Source: Pseudomonas khorasanensis | GTDB lineage: Bacteria; Pseudomonadota; Gammaproteobacteria; Pseudomonadales; Pseudomonadaceae | NCBI RefSeq assembly: GCF_014268505.2 | Contig: NZ_JABWQP020000008.1 | Location: 62,001 to 126,000, forward strand | Length of the DNA: 64,000 bases | Reading direction: 5' to 3' | In this document: positions 8,152 to 15,288 of the stretch, in pieces | Numbering within the stretch: the stretch's first letter is position 1 | How the letters are laid out: each line of letters starts with the position of its first letter | Position numbers and translations under genes: made by a program | The notes under the pieces: model-generated | Seen by the model: only the letters and a program-made list of their open reading frames with translations | Databases searched by the model: none | Told to the model about the DNA's origin: nothing

Positions 8152-9111
8152 ATGCCTGTGATGACGGACATTCGCCCAGCTTCGGCGGCCTCCCTCGCGC
8201 TTGAACGCGAAGATCTCTTTCCGATTCGTGAAGTGGCGCGTGTCACCGGTGTCAATCCGGTAACCCTGCGCGCTTGGGAGCGCCGTTATGGTCTGATCCA
8301 GCCGACGCGCACCGAAAGCGGGCATCGCTTGTATTCAATGAGCGACATCGATCGTGTGCGCAGCATTGTGGACTGGATCGATCGCGGCGTTGCCGTCAGC
8401 AAGGTCGGCAAGATTCTCGCGAAGACTGAGCCGGGCAAGGTGCTGGCGGGCTTCATTCCCGATGATCATGTCCAGGCTGACTATCAACAATGGCGAGCGC
8501 AGATTCAGCAGGCGGTGAGTTCGTTTGATGATCAGCAACTGGACCGGGTCTACGGCCAGATTTTCTCGTCGTATGCACTGCCCGTCGTATTCGAAGACAT
8601 CCTCATGCCGCTGTGGCTGCAATTGTTGCAGCGCCAGGACGCCTTCGGGCAAACCAGCGAATGGTTATTTCTCGACGGCTTCCTCAGAGCACGTGTGCTG
8701 CAGCGCATCGTCATGCTGCGTGGTACTCAACCGCGCCGTGTGATCGTCAGTGCGCTGGCCGGGCAGTGTCGGGAGCTGGAATTGCTGGTGGCCGCACTGT
8801 TTCTCAGTGGCAACGATTCCGGCGTGCGGGTGTTGACCACCGGCCAGCCTTTCGACGAGTTGACGCTGGTCTGCGAAAAAGTCAGGCCCGAAGCGCTTGT
8901 ACTGTTTTCAAACCATGCGCCAAGTAGCGAATTGCCTCGGCGTCTGAAGCGACTGGCTTTAAGTCTGGATTGTCAGTTGATGCTGGCCGGCGATGCGTCT
9001 GATCTGGCGCAAGACAGCCTGGCAGGTACATCGGTGGCGTGCCTGGGTAACGAAGGCGCGACGATGCGCCAGCGCATGAAGCAGTTCATCGCGGGCAAAC
9101 TGGATACCTGA
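8152..9111 (+). CDS. MerR-family regulator, cobalamin-less LitR/CarH-like (class II)
   Basis: A 319-residue protein. A MerR winged helix fills residues 22-90 (FPIREVARVTGVNPVTLRAW, then RYGLIQPTRTESGHRLY). The rest resembles the B12-binding half of CarH/LitR photoreceptors. However, where those proteins carry an E-H pair and the cobalamin-ligating D-x-H-x-x-G, this one reads TSEWLFLDGF and ALAGQCRELEL, so B12 binding should be lost. Cobalamin-less LitR proteins of P. putida are known to act together with a short LOV protein in light-dependent derepression, and a LOV gene lies 700 bases away. The ATG at 8152 has GGAAG upstream. It is divergent from the ABM-like gene. Confidence 0.82.
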   Translation: MPVMTDIRPASAASLALEREDLFPIREVARVTGVNPVTLRAWERRYGLIQPTRTESGHRLYSMSDIDRVRSIVDWIDRGVAVSKVGKILAKTEPGKVLAGFIPDDHVQADYQQWRAQIQQAVSSFDDQQLDRVYGQIFSSYALPVVFEDILMPLWLQLLQRQDAFGQTSEWLFLDGFLRARVLQRIVMLRGTQPRRVIVSALAGQCRELELLVAALFLSGNDSGVRVLTTGQPFDELTLVCEKVRPEALVLFSNHAPSSELPRRLKRLALSLDCQLMLAGDASDLAQDSLAGTSVACLGNEGATMRQRMKQFIAGKLDT

Positions 9112-9113
9112 GC

Positions 9114-9719
9114 TCAGGCGTGCAGGGCGGGGTGGGTCAGGCGATGTTGTTGCAGGATGAACTGACGCAGGCGTTCGGTTTCATCGGCATCGGACTGGCT
9201 CAGTTCGTAGGCATAAAAACCTTGCTCGGTTTCACGCTCGAAATGGCCGCGTAGTGGAATCCGCTCGTAACCGGAAGGGCTGAACCACAGGGCGAAATGT
9301 TTTGGTGGTTTGGTCTTGTTGCGCACTTCCAGCAGCACACCTTTGTGCGAGACCTCGTGGACCCACAGCGTGCCAGGTTGACCCTTGGCATTTTCCAGCG
9401 CCACCGGCTCTTCAAGCACCAGGCGCCATGGGCGCACCATCGGGCCGTCTTCGTAAATGCTCGGCACGCCAAGCCGCAGATGCAGCGCGTGAAACTCGTC
9501 CTCCACCAGGTGCAACGGGAAGGTCATCTGCTGATTTTCGAAGTTGGCCTGGATGGTCACTTGCTCGTGTGCGGCCAGGCGCGTCAGCAAATCACGAATC
9601 TGCGAACCGCCGTTAACCAACAGACTCGAGGTTGCATCCCGCACGTTCAGTTGCGGGTTGTGCTGCATGGTCTGGATGAAATCCAGCTCGTCCTGGGTCA
9701 GAAGGGCGTCGCGTTGCAT
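9114..9719 (-). CDS. Conserved hypothetical protein, degenerate PilZ-like domain
   Basis: A 201-residue cytoplasmic protein. The N-terminal half (about 1-85) is helical then beta, somewhat like the YcgR N-domain (RLAAHEQVTIQANF, TFPLHLVEDEFHAL). The C-terminal half could be PilZ-like: VRPWR resembles an RxxxR motif and HEVSHKGVLLEV resembles (D/N)xSxxG, but with Glu in place of Asp and an incomplete Arg motif. Binding of cyclic-di-GMP is therefore doubtful. It is convergent with the MerR gene (2 bases between stops) and lies 54 bases downstream of the LOV gene, with an inverted repeat in that gap. Confidence 0.6.
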   Translation of the reverse strand: MQRDALLTQDELDFIQTMQHNPQLNVRDATSSLLVNGGSQIRDLLTRLAAHEQVTIQANFENQQMTFPLHLVEDEFHALHLRLGVPSIYEDGPMVRPWRLVLEEPVALENAKGQPGTLWVHEVSHKGVLLEVRNKTKPPKHFALWFSPSGYERIPLRGHFERETEQGFYAYELSQSDADETERLRQFILQQHRLTHPALHA

Positions 9720-9740
9720 GGCTAACTCGAAGTGAATAAT

Positions 9741-9762
9741 TACAAATTCTTTGGTGATTGTA
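9741..9762. promoter_or_regulatory. Inverted repeat TACAA-N12-TTGTA upstream of the PilZ-like gene
   Basis: TACAA (9741-9745) and TTGTA (9758-9762) form a dyad with a 12-base centre, in an A+T-rich gap between the LOV gene stop and the PilZ-like gene start at 9719. Operators of LitR/CarH-type regulators are built from TACA/TGTA-like half sites, so this is a candidate site for the regulator at 8152-9111. The match is from memory of the motif. Confidence 0.4.
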
Positions 9763-9773
9763 GTTAATGACCA

Positions 9774-10250
9774 TCAGTTCGCGGTTTTGTTTACACCGTT
9801 CGTCGCTTTCAGTGCTGCCAGTTCGGTTTGCAGCGCGGCGACCTGCGCTTCCAGCTGAGCAACCCGTTGTTGTGCCTTCACCTGAAGCGTCACATCTTTT
9901 TGTACGCCAACAATGTAGGTCTGCCCGTCGTCGGCATTTCTCACTGTCGAAAGTGACAACTCGTTCCAGAACGGCGTGCCATCCTTGCGGTAGTTACGCA
10001 GGATTTCACGGCATGCCCCTCCATCTCTCAACGTGTCGCGAACACGTTGCAGGCTCGGTTGATCACGGTCCCCGGCCTGAAGGAAGCGGCAGTCCTGGTA
10101 AAGAATCTCTTCGCTCGTGTAGCCGGTCAATCGCTCGAAGGCAGGGTTGACGTAGATAAGGATGTTGTCCTGTTCACCCTCTTTTTCAGCGACCACGATC
10201 CCGTCGTTCGAGGCGTTGATCACCATTTGCAGCAGATTGGCATTGATCAT
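9774..10250 (-). CDS. Short LOV blue-light receptor
   Basis: A 158-residue single-domain LOV protein with no attached effector. The flavin-adduct cysteine is Cys54 in YQDCRFLQAGDRDQ. The usual Asn before it is Asp, exactly as I recall in the P. putida short LOV protein PpSB1-LOV. The RNYRKDGTPFWNELS strand and the signalling glutamine Gln117 in GVQKDVT are present. Residues 122-150 form a coiled coil (VKAQQRVAQLEAQVAAL), the A'/J-alpha dimerisation helix. It should bind FMN and sense blue light. It probably relays the signal by contacting a DNA-binding partner, with the MerR protein encoded nearby as the obvious candidate. Confidence 0.9.
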   Translation of the reverse strand: MINANLLQMVINASNDGIVVAEKEGEQDNILIYVNPAFERLTGYTSEEILYQDCRFLQAGDRDQPSLQRVRDTLRDGGACREILRNYRKDGTPFWNELSLSTVRNADDGQTYIVGVQKDVTLQVKAQQRVAQLEAQVAALQTELAALKATNGVNKTAN

Positions 10251-10403
10251 CCGAGAATCCCTTCAGTGTTGTCAGTGGCAGGCATTCTAGAAGAAAGGCG
10301 TGGGCTGTCTATAGAACGTCAGCGCCCATTGAGAGCCAATCGCAACTTCCAGGCGCGGGCTGTTACTATCGCGGCTCTTTTTTATAGATTCAGGATCAGA
10401 TTG

Positions 10404-10859
10404 ATGAAAGTCGCCATCCTCTCCGGTTCGGTCTACGGCACCGCCGAAGAAGTCGCCCGCCACGCCCAGACTTTGTTGAAAGACGCTGGCTTTGAAACCT
10501 TCTACAACGCGCGCGCCACGCTGCCCGACATTCAAGCCTTCGGCCCTGAGGCCTTTCTTGCCGTGACTTCAACTACCGGCATGGGCGAACTGCCGGACAA
10601 CCTGCAACCCTTGTATTCGGCCATTCGTGACCAGCTGCCAGCAGCCTGGCGCGGTCTGCCAGGCGCGGTAATTGCTCTCGGCGATGCCAGTTACGGCGAT
10701 ACCTTTTGCGGCGGCGGCGAGCAGATGCGTGAGTTGTTCGCCGAACTGGGCGTGAAAGAAGTGCAGGAGATGCTGCGCATCGACGCCAGCGAGAGCGTAA
10801 CGCCGGAGACCGACGCGGAGCCTTGGCTAGCGAAATTGATCGACGTGTTCAAGGGCTGA
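10404..10859 (+). CDS. Flavodoxin
   Basis: A 151-residue MioC/flavodoxin-type electron carrier. The FMN phosphate loop is LSGSVYGTAEEVA at residues 6-18, the flavin-ring loop is TSTTGMGELPDN, and ALGDASYGDTFCGGGEQ supplies the second loop. It is cytoplasmic and non-covalently flavinylated. A flavodoxin gene is found in the same position near folM in P. aeruginosa. It is divergent from the LOV gene, with 153 bases between the two starts. The electron-transfer partner is unknown. Confidence 0.9.
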   Translation: MKVAILSGSVYGTAEEVARHAQTLLKDAGFETFYNARATLPDIQAFGPEAFLAVTSTTGMGELPDNLQPLYSAIRDQLPAAWRGLPGAVIALGDASYGDTFCGGGEQMRELFAELGVKEVQEMLRIDASESVTPETDAEPWLAKLIDVFKG

Positions 10860-11031
10860 TTCGTCAGCCGTTGCACCTTGATCAACAGCGTTGTTGCATT
10901 GACCGGACCTGGGCTGTTTGCAGGCTGACTCGTTCAGTCATCAAGCTGGCTGCCAATGCAACTACGCGATGGCCTGCGCCTGACTAGACTGCTGACACGA
11001 GCAGAACAAGAAGAACGCAGAGGTGCACACA

Positions 11032-11814
11032 GTGAGCGTAGCCCCTATCCAATCCTCGCCGAATGTCAGAGACCTGGTCAGCGCCGCCGAGTGGCAGACC
11101 CGCGTCGATCTTGCCGCCTGTTATCGTCTGGTCGCACTGCATGGCTGGGACGATCTGATCTTCACGCACATTTCCGCCAAGGTGCCGGGCACCGAAGATT
11201 TTCTGATCAATCCGTTTGGCCTGATGTTCCATGAGATCACCGCCTCAAGCCTGGTGAAGGTCGATCAGGCCGGCAACAAACTCATGGACAGCCCCTACGA
11301 GATCAACCCCGCCGGCTACACCATCCACAGCGCCGTCCACGAAGTGCGGCACGATGTGGTTTGCGTGCTGCATACGCACACGGCCTCGGGTGTGGCAGTG
11401 TCGGCACAAAAGCAGGGAGTTTTGCCGATCAGTCAACAGTCGCTGTTCGTATTGTCGAGCCTGGCTTATCACGCTTACGAAGGCGTGGCGCTGAATCATG
11501 AAGAGAAAGCCCGGCTGCAGGCCGATCTGGGTGAGAACAATTTCCTCATGCTGCACAACCACGGTCTGCTGACCTGTGGCAGCACCATCGCCGATACCTT
11601 TCTGATGATGTTCACCTTCCAGCGTGCCTGTGACATCCAAGTCATGGCGCAGACCGGCGGTGCGCAACTGATTGCCATCGAACCGCAGATCCTCGCTGGC
11701 GCCAAAGCGATGATCGCCGGCGTCACCAAGAGCGCCCAGGGCATGGGTGGCGCGCTGGCCTGGCCGGCGCTGCTGCGCAAACTCGATCAACAAGACCCGG
11801 GGTATAAACTCTAA
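11032..11814 (+). CDS. Class II aldolase/adducin family protein
   Basis: A 260-residue zinc-dependent aldolase-fold protein. Metal-binding histidines are visible in CVLHTHTASGVAVS and in FLMLHNHGLLTCG, and the phosphate/substrate loop FTHISAKVPG is present. The GTG at 11032 is chosen because AGAGG lies 8 bases upstream; the GTG three codons earlier overlaps that site. The stop codon shares a base with the ATG of the next gene, so the two are co-translated. Related unassigned aldolases lie next to a hydrolase in P. aeruginosa. The true substrate is unknown. Confidence 0.85.
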   Translation: MSVAPIQSSPNVRDLVSAAEWQTRVDLAACYRLVALHGWDDLIFTHISAKVPGTEDFLINPFGLMFHEITASSLVKVDQAGNKLMDSPYEINPAGYTIHSAVHEVRHDVVCVLHTHTASGVAVSAQKQGVLPISQQSLFVLSSLAYHAYEGVALNHEEKARLQADLGENNFLMLHNHGLLTCGSTIADTFLMMFTFQRACDIQVMAQTGGAQLIAIEPQILAGAKAMIAGVTKSAQGMGGALAWPALLRKLDQQDPGYKL

Positions 11815-12716
11815 TGCCGCTTGCCGAGATTCCTTTGTGTGTCTGGCGCAAACGCAGCCAGACCTTTGTTTTTCGTGGTCAGTCGATCCGTTACTGGGTC
11901 GTGGGGCAGGGGGAACCGATGCTGTTGATCCATGGTTTTCCGACCGCCAGCTGGGATTGGCATTACCTTTGGCAACCACTGGCCCAGCGTTATCGGGTGA
12001 TCGCCTGCGACATGCTGGGTTTCGGCGATTCGGCGAAACCCCTCAACCACGAGTACAGCCTGCTGGAGCAGGCCGATCTGCAGCAGGCGCTGCTGGCCCA
12101 CTTGCAGGTCGAACAACCGGTGCACATCCTCGCTCACGATTATGGCGACAGCGTCGCCCAGGAGCTGCTCGCCCGGCATTACGATAAGCAGATCGAGGTG
12201 GGCAGTTGTGTGTTCCTCAACGGCGGTCTGTTTCCGGAAACCCATCGTCCGTTGCTGATGCAGAAGTTGCTGCTCAGCCCGCTGGGCTGGCTGCTCGGTC
12301 GCGCATTCAGTCGTGAGGCGCTGGTCAAAGGTTTCCGGCAGATCTTTGGCCCGAACACCCAGCCGAGCGAAAGCGAACTGGACGATTTCTGGAGTCTGGT
12401 TGACAGCAATCGTGGCCCGCGGATCCTGCACAAACTGATCACCTATATCCCCGAACGCCGGGTACAACGTGATCGCTGGGTGACGGCCATGCAGCGTGGT
12501 GACATTCCGTTGCGGGTAATCGATGGCGCAGCCGATCCGATCTCCGGTGCGCACATGGTCGAACGCTATCGCGAACTGATCCCCGGCGCTGATACGGTAC
12601 TGCTGCCGGGCATCGGCCATTATCCGCAGACCGAAGCGCCGGTGCAGGTGCTCAAACACTATCTGGCTTTCCGCGATCGGCTGGTATTGCCTCCGCGCAA
12701 AGTGGCGTATTCCTGA
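11814..12716 (+). CDS. Alpha/beta hydrolase, MEST-like
   Basis: A 300-residue alpha/beta-hydrolase. The oxyanion segment is LLIHGFPTASWDW. The nucleophile elbow is AHDYGDSV with Asp109 rather than Ser, as in haloalkane dehalogenases and epoxide hydrolases. The late His is in GIGHYPQTEAP. Several stretches (HDYGDSVAQELL, GLFPETHRPLL, PSESEL) are nearly identical, as I remember it, to mammalian MEST/PEG1, an imprinted-gene product. The start overlaps the aldolase stop (TAATG), implying a shared operon and pathway. Equivalents in other pseudomonads are labelled epoxide hydrolase, without proof that I can see. Confidence 0.85.
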   Translation: MPLAEIPLCVWRKRSQTFVFRGQSIRYWVVGQGEPMLLIHGFPTASWDWHYLWQPLAQRYRVIACDMLGFGDSAKPLNHEYSLLEQADLQQALLAHLQVEQPVHILAHDYGDSVAQELLARHYDKQIEVGSCVFLNGGLFPETHRPLLMQKLLLSPLGWLLGRAFSREALVKGFRQIFGPNTQPSESELDDFWSLVDSNRGPRILHKLITYIPERRVQRDRWVTAMQRGDIPLRVIDGAADPISGAHMVERYRELIPGADTVLLPGIGHYPQTEAPVQVLKHYLAFRDRLVLPPRKVAYS

Positions 12717-12867
12717 CTTCACGGGAGCATTCGCTCCCCTTGACCGAAACACTCGATCATCCCCCCGCCTTATCGCGCACCATTCAGCCTCTGCCGTGTT
12801 CGTTGTGACCAAAAGCGCCGTGCCTGACACTCGGGACATATTCCCTTGGCCTGCTGGAGTTACCGCG

Positions 12868-13779
12868 ATGAATGAGCCTGTGCGTTTCGAAGATAAAGTC
12901 GTGATCGTCACTGGAGCCGGTGGAGGCCTGGGACGCGCCCACGCGCTGCTTTTCGCAAAGCAGGGCGCCAAGGTGCTGGTCAACGACCTCGGCGGGTCGA
13001 CTCAGGGCGAGGGCGCCAATGCTTCGGCCGCCGACCGCGTGGTGGCGGAAATTCGCGCAGCCGGTGGCATCGCGCAAGCCAACCATGACTCGGTCACCGA
13101 CGGCGACAAACTCGTGCAGAACGCCCTTGATGCCTTCGGCCGCGTCGATGTGGTGGTCAACAACGCTGGCATCCTGCGCGACAAGACGTTCCACAAGATG
13201 GACGATGCTGACTGGGATCTGGTTTATCGCGTTCACGTCGAAGGCGCCTACAAAGTCACCCGCGCTGCCTGGCCGCATCTGCGTGAACAAAACTACGGAC
13301 GGGTGATTTTCACCGCCTCGACCTCAGGCATTTACGGCAACTTCGGCCAGTCGAACTACGGCATGGCCAAACTTGGTCTCTACGGCTTGACCCGAACCCT
13401 GGCCATCGAAGGTCGCAAGCACAACATTCTGGTCAACGCCATCGCTCCCACCGGCGGTACACGCATGACCGAAGGCCTGATCCCGCCGCAGGTATTTGAG
13501 CAACTGAAGCCGGAACTGGTCAGCCCGTTGGTGGTGTACCTCGCCAGCGAACAATGCCAGGAAACGTCTGGTCTGTTCGAAGTCGGCGGCGGCTGGATGG
13601 GCAAGGTGCGCTGGGAACGCAGCCTCGGTGCCGGGTTTGATCCGCGTGAGGGGTTTTCACCGGAAGACGTGGCAGCGCACTGGCAGCAGATTTGCGACTT
13701 CGAGGGGGCGGCGCATCCGAAGGACAATATTGAAGCGCTGAAGGAAATGATGGCGAATTTGCAGAAGTATTCACTTTGA
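12868..13779 (+). CDS. Short-chain dehydrogenase, multifunctional-enzyme-type-2-like
   Basis: A 303-residue SDR resembling the N-terminal 3-hydroxyacyl-CoA dehydrogenase part of peroxisomal multifunctional enzyme type 2, as a stand-alone domain. The NAD loop is TGAGGGLGRAHALLFAKQG, followed by NDLGGSTQGEG, NNAGILRD, the Ser of FTASTSGIYG, and Tyr/Lys in YGMAKLGLYG. The insertion after the second strand and the longer C-terminus (WERSLGAGFDPREGFSPED) are typical of this group. The ATG at 12868 has GGAG ten bases upstream; the 24-codon extension to 12796 has no support. A role in beta-oxidation-like metabolism is inference. Confidence 0.85.
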   Translation: MNEPVRFEDKVVIVTGAGGGLGRAHALLFAKQGAKVLVNDLGGSTQGEGANASAADRVVAEIRAAGGIAQANHDSVTDGDKLVQNALDAFGRVDVVVNNAGILRDKTFHKMDDADWDLVYRVHVEGAYKVTRAAWPHLREQNYGRVIFTASTSGIYGNFGQSNYGMAKLGLYGLTRTLAIEGRKHNILVNAIAPTGGTRMTEGLIPPQVFEQLKPELVSPLVVYLASEQCQETSGLFEVGGGWMGKVRWERSLGAGFDPREGFSPEDVAAHWQQICDFEGAAHPKDNIEALKEMMANLQKYSL

Positions 13780-13787
13780 ACGTGTGC

Positions 13788-13820
13788 GGAGCCACCAAGA
13801 CTTTCGCGCTTGGTGGCTCC
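13788..13820 (+). terminator. Stem-loop after the SDR gene
   Basis: GGAGCCACCAAG and CTTGGTGGCTCC form a perfect 12-base-pair stem with a 9-base loop just after the SDR stop. There is no immediate T-run; a TTTTTT appears about 15 bases later. It may end the plus transcript or separate it from the convergent island genes. Confidence 0.55.
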
Positions 13821-13825
13821 CGATT

Positions 13826-14086
13826 TCAAATGTATCTTTTTTCTGTCATATAGGCGGGAGGGGCCCAGTTAGGGCCTTTTATTGCCAGGCCGTTTTCCCC
13901 GTTAGCAAGCACACCAGCGTTGAAAAGTCGCGTATAGGCGTTTTCAAGCGCACCATATTCCTTGAGAAGTTCGCGATTGTGAATTCTTATCATCATGTCT
14001 AGATGCGGCGTTGCTTTAATTAGCGCAAACACGGTGACGATATCATCTAGAGGTTCATTTTTAACAATCATCTCGATGGTGCTCAT
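13826..14086 (-). CDS. Small protein of unknown function, coupled to bacteriocin-like gene
   Basis: An 86-residue soluble protein, not recognised. It is helical in the first half (LDDIVTVFALIKA, then HNRELLKEYGALENAYTRLF) and ends in a distinctive KGPNWAPPAYMTEKRY. The ATG at 14086 has AAGGAG 8 bases upstream and overlaps the TGA of the upstream gene (ATGA), so the pair is translationally coupled. Its size and place after a bacteriocin-like gene are those of an immunity protein, but no immunity family is recognised. The DNA is clearly A+T-richer than the flanking SDR and porin genes, suggesting acquisition. Confidence 0.6.
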   Translation of the reverse strand: MSTIEMIVKNEPLDDIVTVFALIKATPHLDMMIRIHNRELLKEYGALENAYTRLFNAGVLANGENGLAIKGPNWAPPAYMTEKRYI

Positions 14087-14583
14087 TGCCACATCTCCTT
14101 TAACAGTTTTTGATAATTACGTTCTTCCTGCTCGAGTGCGGCACTCAGTGCTTCGGGGGTATGTAGAAGAGTGGGGTCGTCTTTACTTTTATTGGTGGGG
14201 TCGCTGCCATAAAAGCTGTGAGACAGACTTGTCTGATGTTGCAGTTCTCCACCCAGGCGCTGGATTAGTTTGTTGCGTATTCCAATCTCGCGAAGTATCG
14301 CGGCGGCGGGGGGGAGTGGATGAGTCGATTCTTCCTGACGTGTTGCGGCTAACTGCGTTTCAATTGTCTGGGGAATATTCGCTGTACTGGCCTGGAATTC
14401 TCTTTCCAGAGTCCCGATGTGGCTTTGCAAAATCGGTTGATAGCGAGCGGAATTGCGAGTGGTACTAAAAGTGCCGTTATAGCGGTAGCTGTTTATTGAA
14501 GGTCTTGCGGGAATAATGTGATCGGGCGCGATACCTTTCGTGTGAACAGGTTCGGTTAACTCCCACGGAGGAGGTCTTTGCAT
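14083..14583 (-). CDS. Protein resembling the N-terminal part of S-type bacteriocins (short or truncated)
   Basis: A 166-residue protein. It begins with a proline-rich segment (MQRPPPWELTEPVHTKG, then IIPARPSINSYRYNG). A helical region follows (HIGTLEREFQA, ILREIGIRNKLIQRLGGEL), and then HSFYGSDPTNKS. From memory this resembles the receptor-binding N-terminus of Pseudomonas S-type pyocins, but the translocation and killing domains are missing. The ATG at 14583 is preferred, with AGGA 7 bases upstream. It is co-translated with the small downstream gene. It could be a truncated bacteriocin, an unusually short effector, or an unrelated coiled protein. No signal peptide is present. Confidence 0.5.
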   Translation of the reverse strand: MQRPPPWELTEPVHTKGIAPDHIIPARPSINSYRYNGTFSTTRNSARYQPILQSHIGTLEREFQASTANIPQTIETQLAATRQEESTHPLPPAAAILREIGIRNKLIQRLGGELQHQTSLSHSFYGSDPTNKSKDDPTLLHTPEALSAALEQEERNYQKLLKEMWQ

Positions 14584-14856
14584 ATTCATATCCTTTTGAA
14601 TGTGCTTGTAAGTCGCTGAAGGCGCAAGAACCAATCGCGGTCAAGTGTGTAGTAAGTGAATGTTTTATGCGTTTCAAGTTACAACAAAGCGAGGGGTAAT
14701 GAATCTGAGAAGGCTGTGAGTAGCAGGGCGTTTGATTGAAAGGTCTTTCGCAGACTTTCAACGGCGAGCGCAGAATTCTTTCTCGGGAAAGGAAATATCC
14801 GATAGCGGTCTCGGAAACCGTCGTAGGAGTAAACTTAAGATAATTTCAACAGCCAT

Positions 14857-14884
14857 AAAAAAGGCCGCTGCAAACGCAGCGGCC
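14857..14884 (-). terminator. Strong minus-strand terminator
   Basis: GGCCGCTGC-aaac-GCAGCGGCC has a perfect 9-base-pair stem with six A on the left, that is, a U-run for minus-strand transcripts. It implies a transcript entering from about 15.3 kb, possibly the small ORF at 15090-15272 or a non-coding RNA. Confidence 0.8.
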
Positions 14885-15089
14885 AAGGTAAGACGTTGGA
14901 TCAAGGAGCTACAAATCAACGTCAGTGAACACCGGGCGATAAACCGAACACGTCGATCTATCCAAAACTTTAGCCAATCGCTCCTGTACTCAGCGCAGCG
15001 GGCCTTGTGCTTTGCGCATGTTTCCGGAAAGCACGTGCAGGATAAGGGTTTGAACGTGTAGGAAAAATACCGTTTCGAGACATGCACTG

Positions 15090-15272
15090 TTACGGGGCGC
15101 GCAACAGTCGCGTGCCGATGCGTTGCGCTGATGATTCGTCATCCAGCCAATCCATGGATGGCTCAAAGCCCCGCCAGATAAGGTCATTCATCCTTTCGAG
15201 CGACAATGCGAATACCTCCTTGGTGCGCTTATCGAGCGCATCGCCCGGCAGTAGGGTGGGGCCTTCTGTCAC
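15090..15272 (-). CDS. Possible small protein, unknown
   Basis: A 60-codon frame opening with GTG. Its product has ordinary composition: GDALDKRTKEVFALSLERM followed by NDLIWRGFEPSMDWLDDESS. AAGGAGG precedes an internal TTG by 8 bases, so a shorter 39-residue product is possible. I do not recognise it. It could also be the tail of a broken gene. The downstream minus-strand terminator at 14857-14884 supports transcription in this direction. Confidence 0.3.
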   Translation of the reverse strand: MTEGPTLLPGDALDKRTKEVFALSLERMNDLIWRGFEPSMDWLDDESSAQRIGTRLLRAP

Positions 15273-15288
15273 TCACCGGGGAAGACGC

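Larger units (their letters stand above)
14584..15288. other. A+T-rich accessory intergenic region
   Basis: About 700 bases between the bacteriocin-like gene and the DUF1302 gene hold no convincing large gene. The region contains a minus-strand terminator (14857-14884) and a possible small minus-strand ORF (15090-15272). Reading frames in between are interrupted, and the longest (14758-15087, minus) is Cys-rich, runs through the terminator and is not credible. No tRNA, integrase or transposase motif is seen. Confidence 0.5.

Noticed and set aside
14758..15087. 109-codon minus-strand frame with hydrophobic stretch
   Set aside because: Cys-rich, odd composition, and it reads straight through a strong terminator for its own strand.
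13826..15288. Integrated phage or genomic island with att sites
   Set aside because: A+T-rich and out of place, but no integrase, tRNA or flanking direct repeat could be found.
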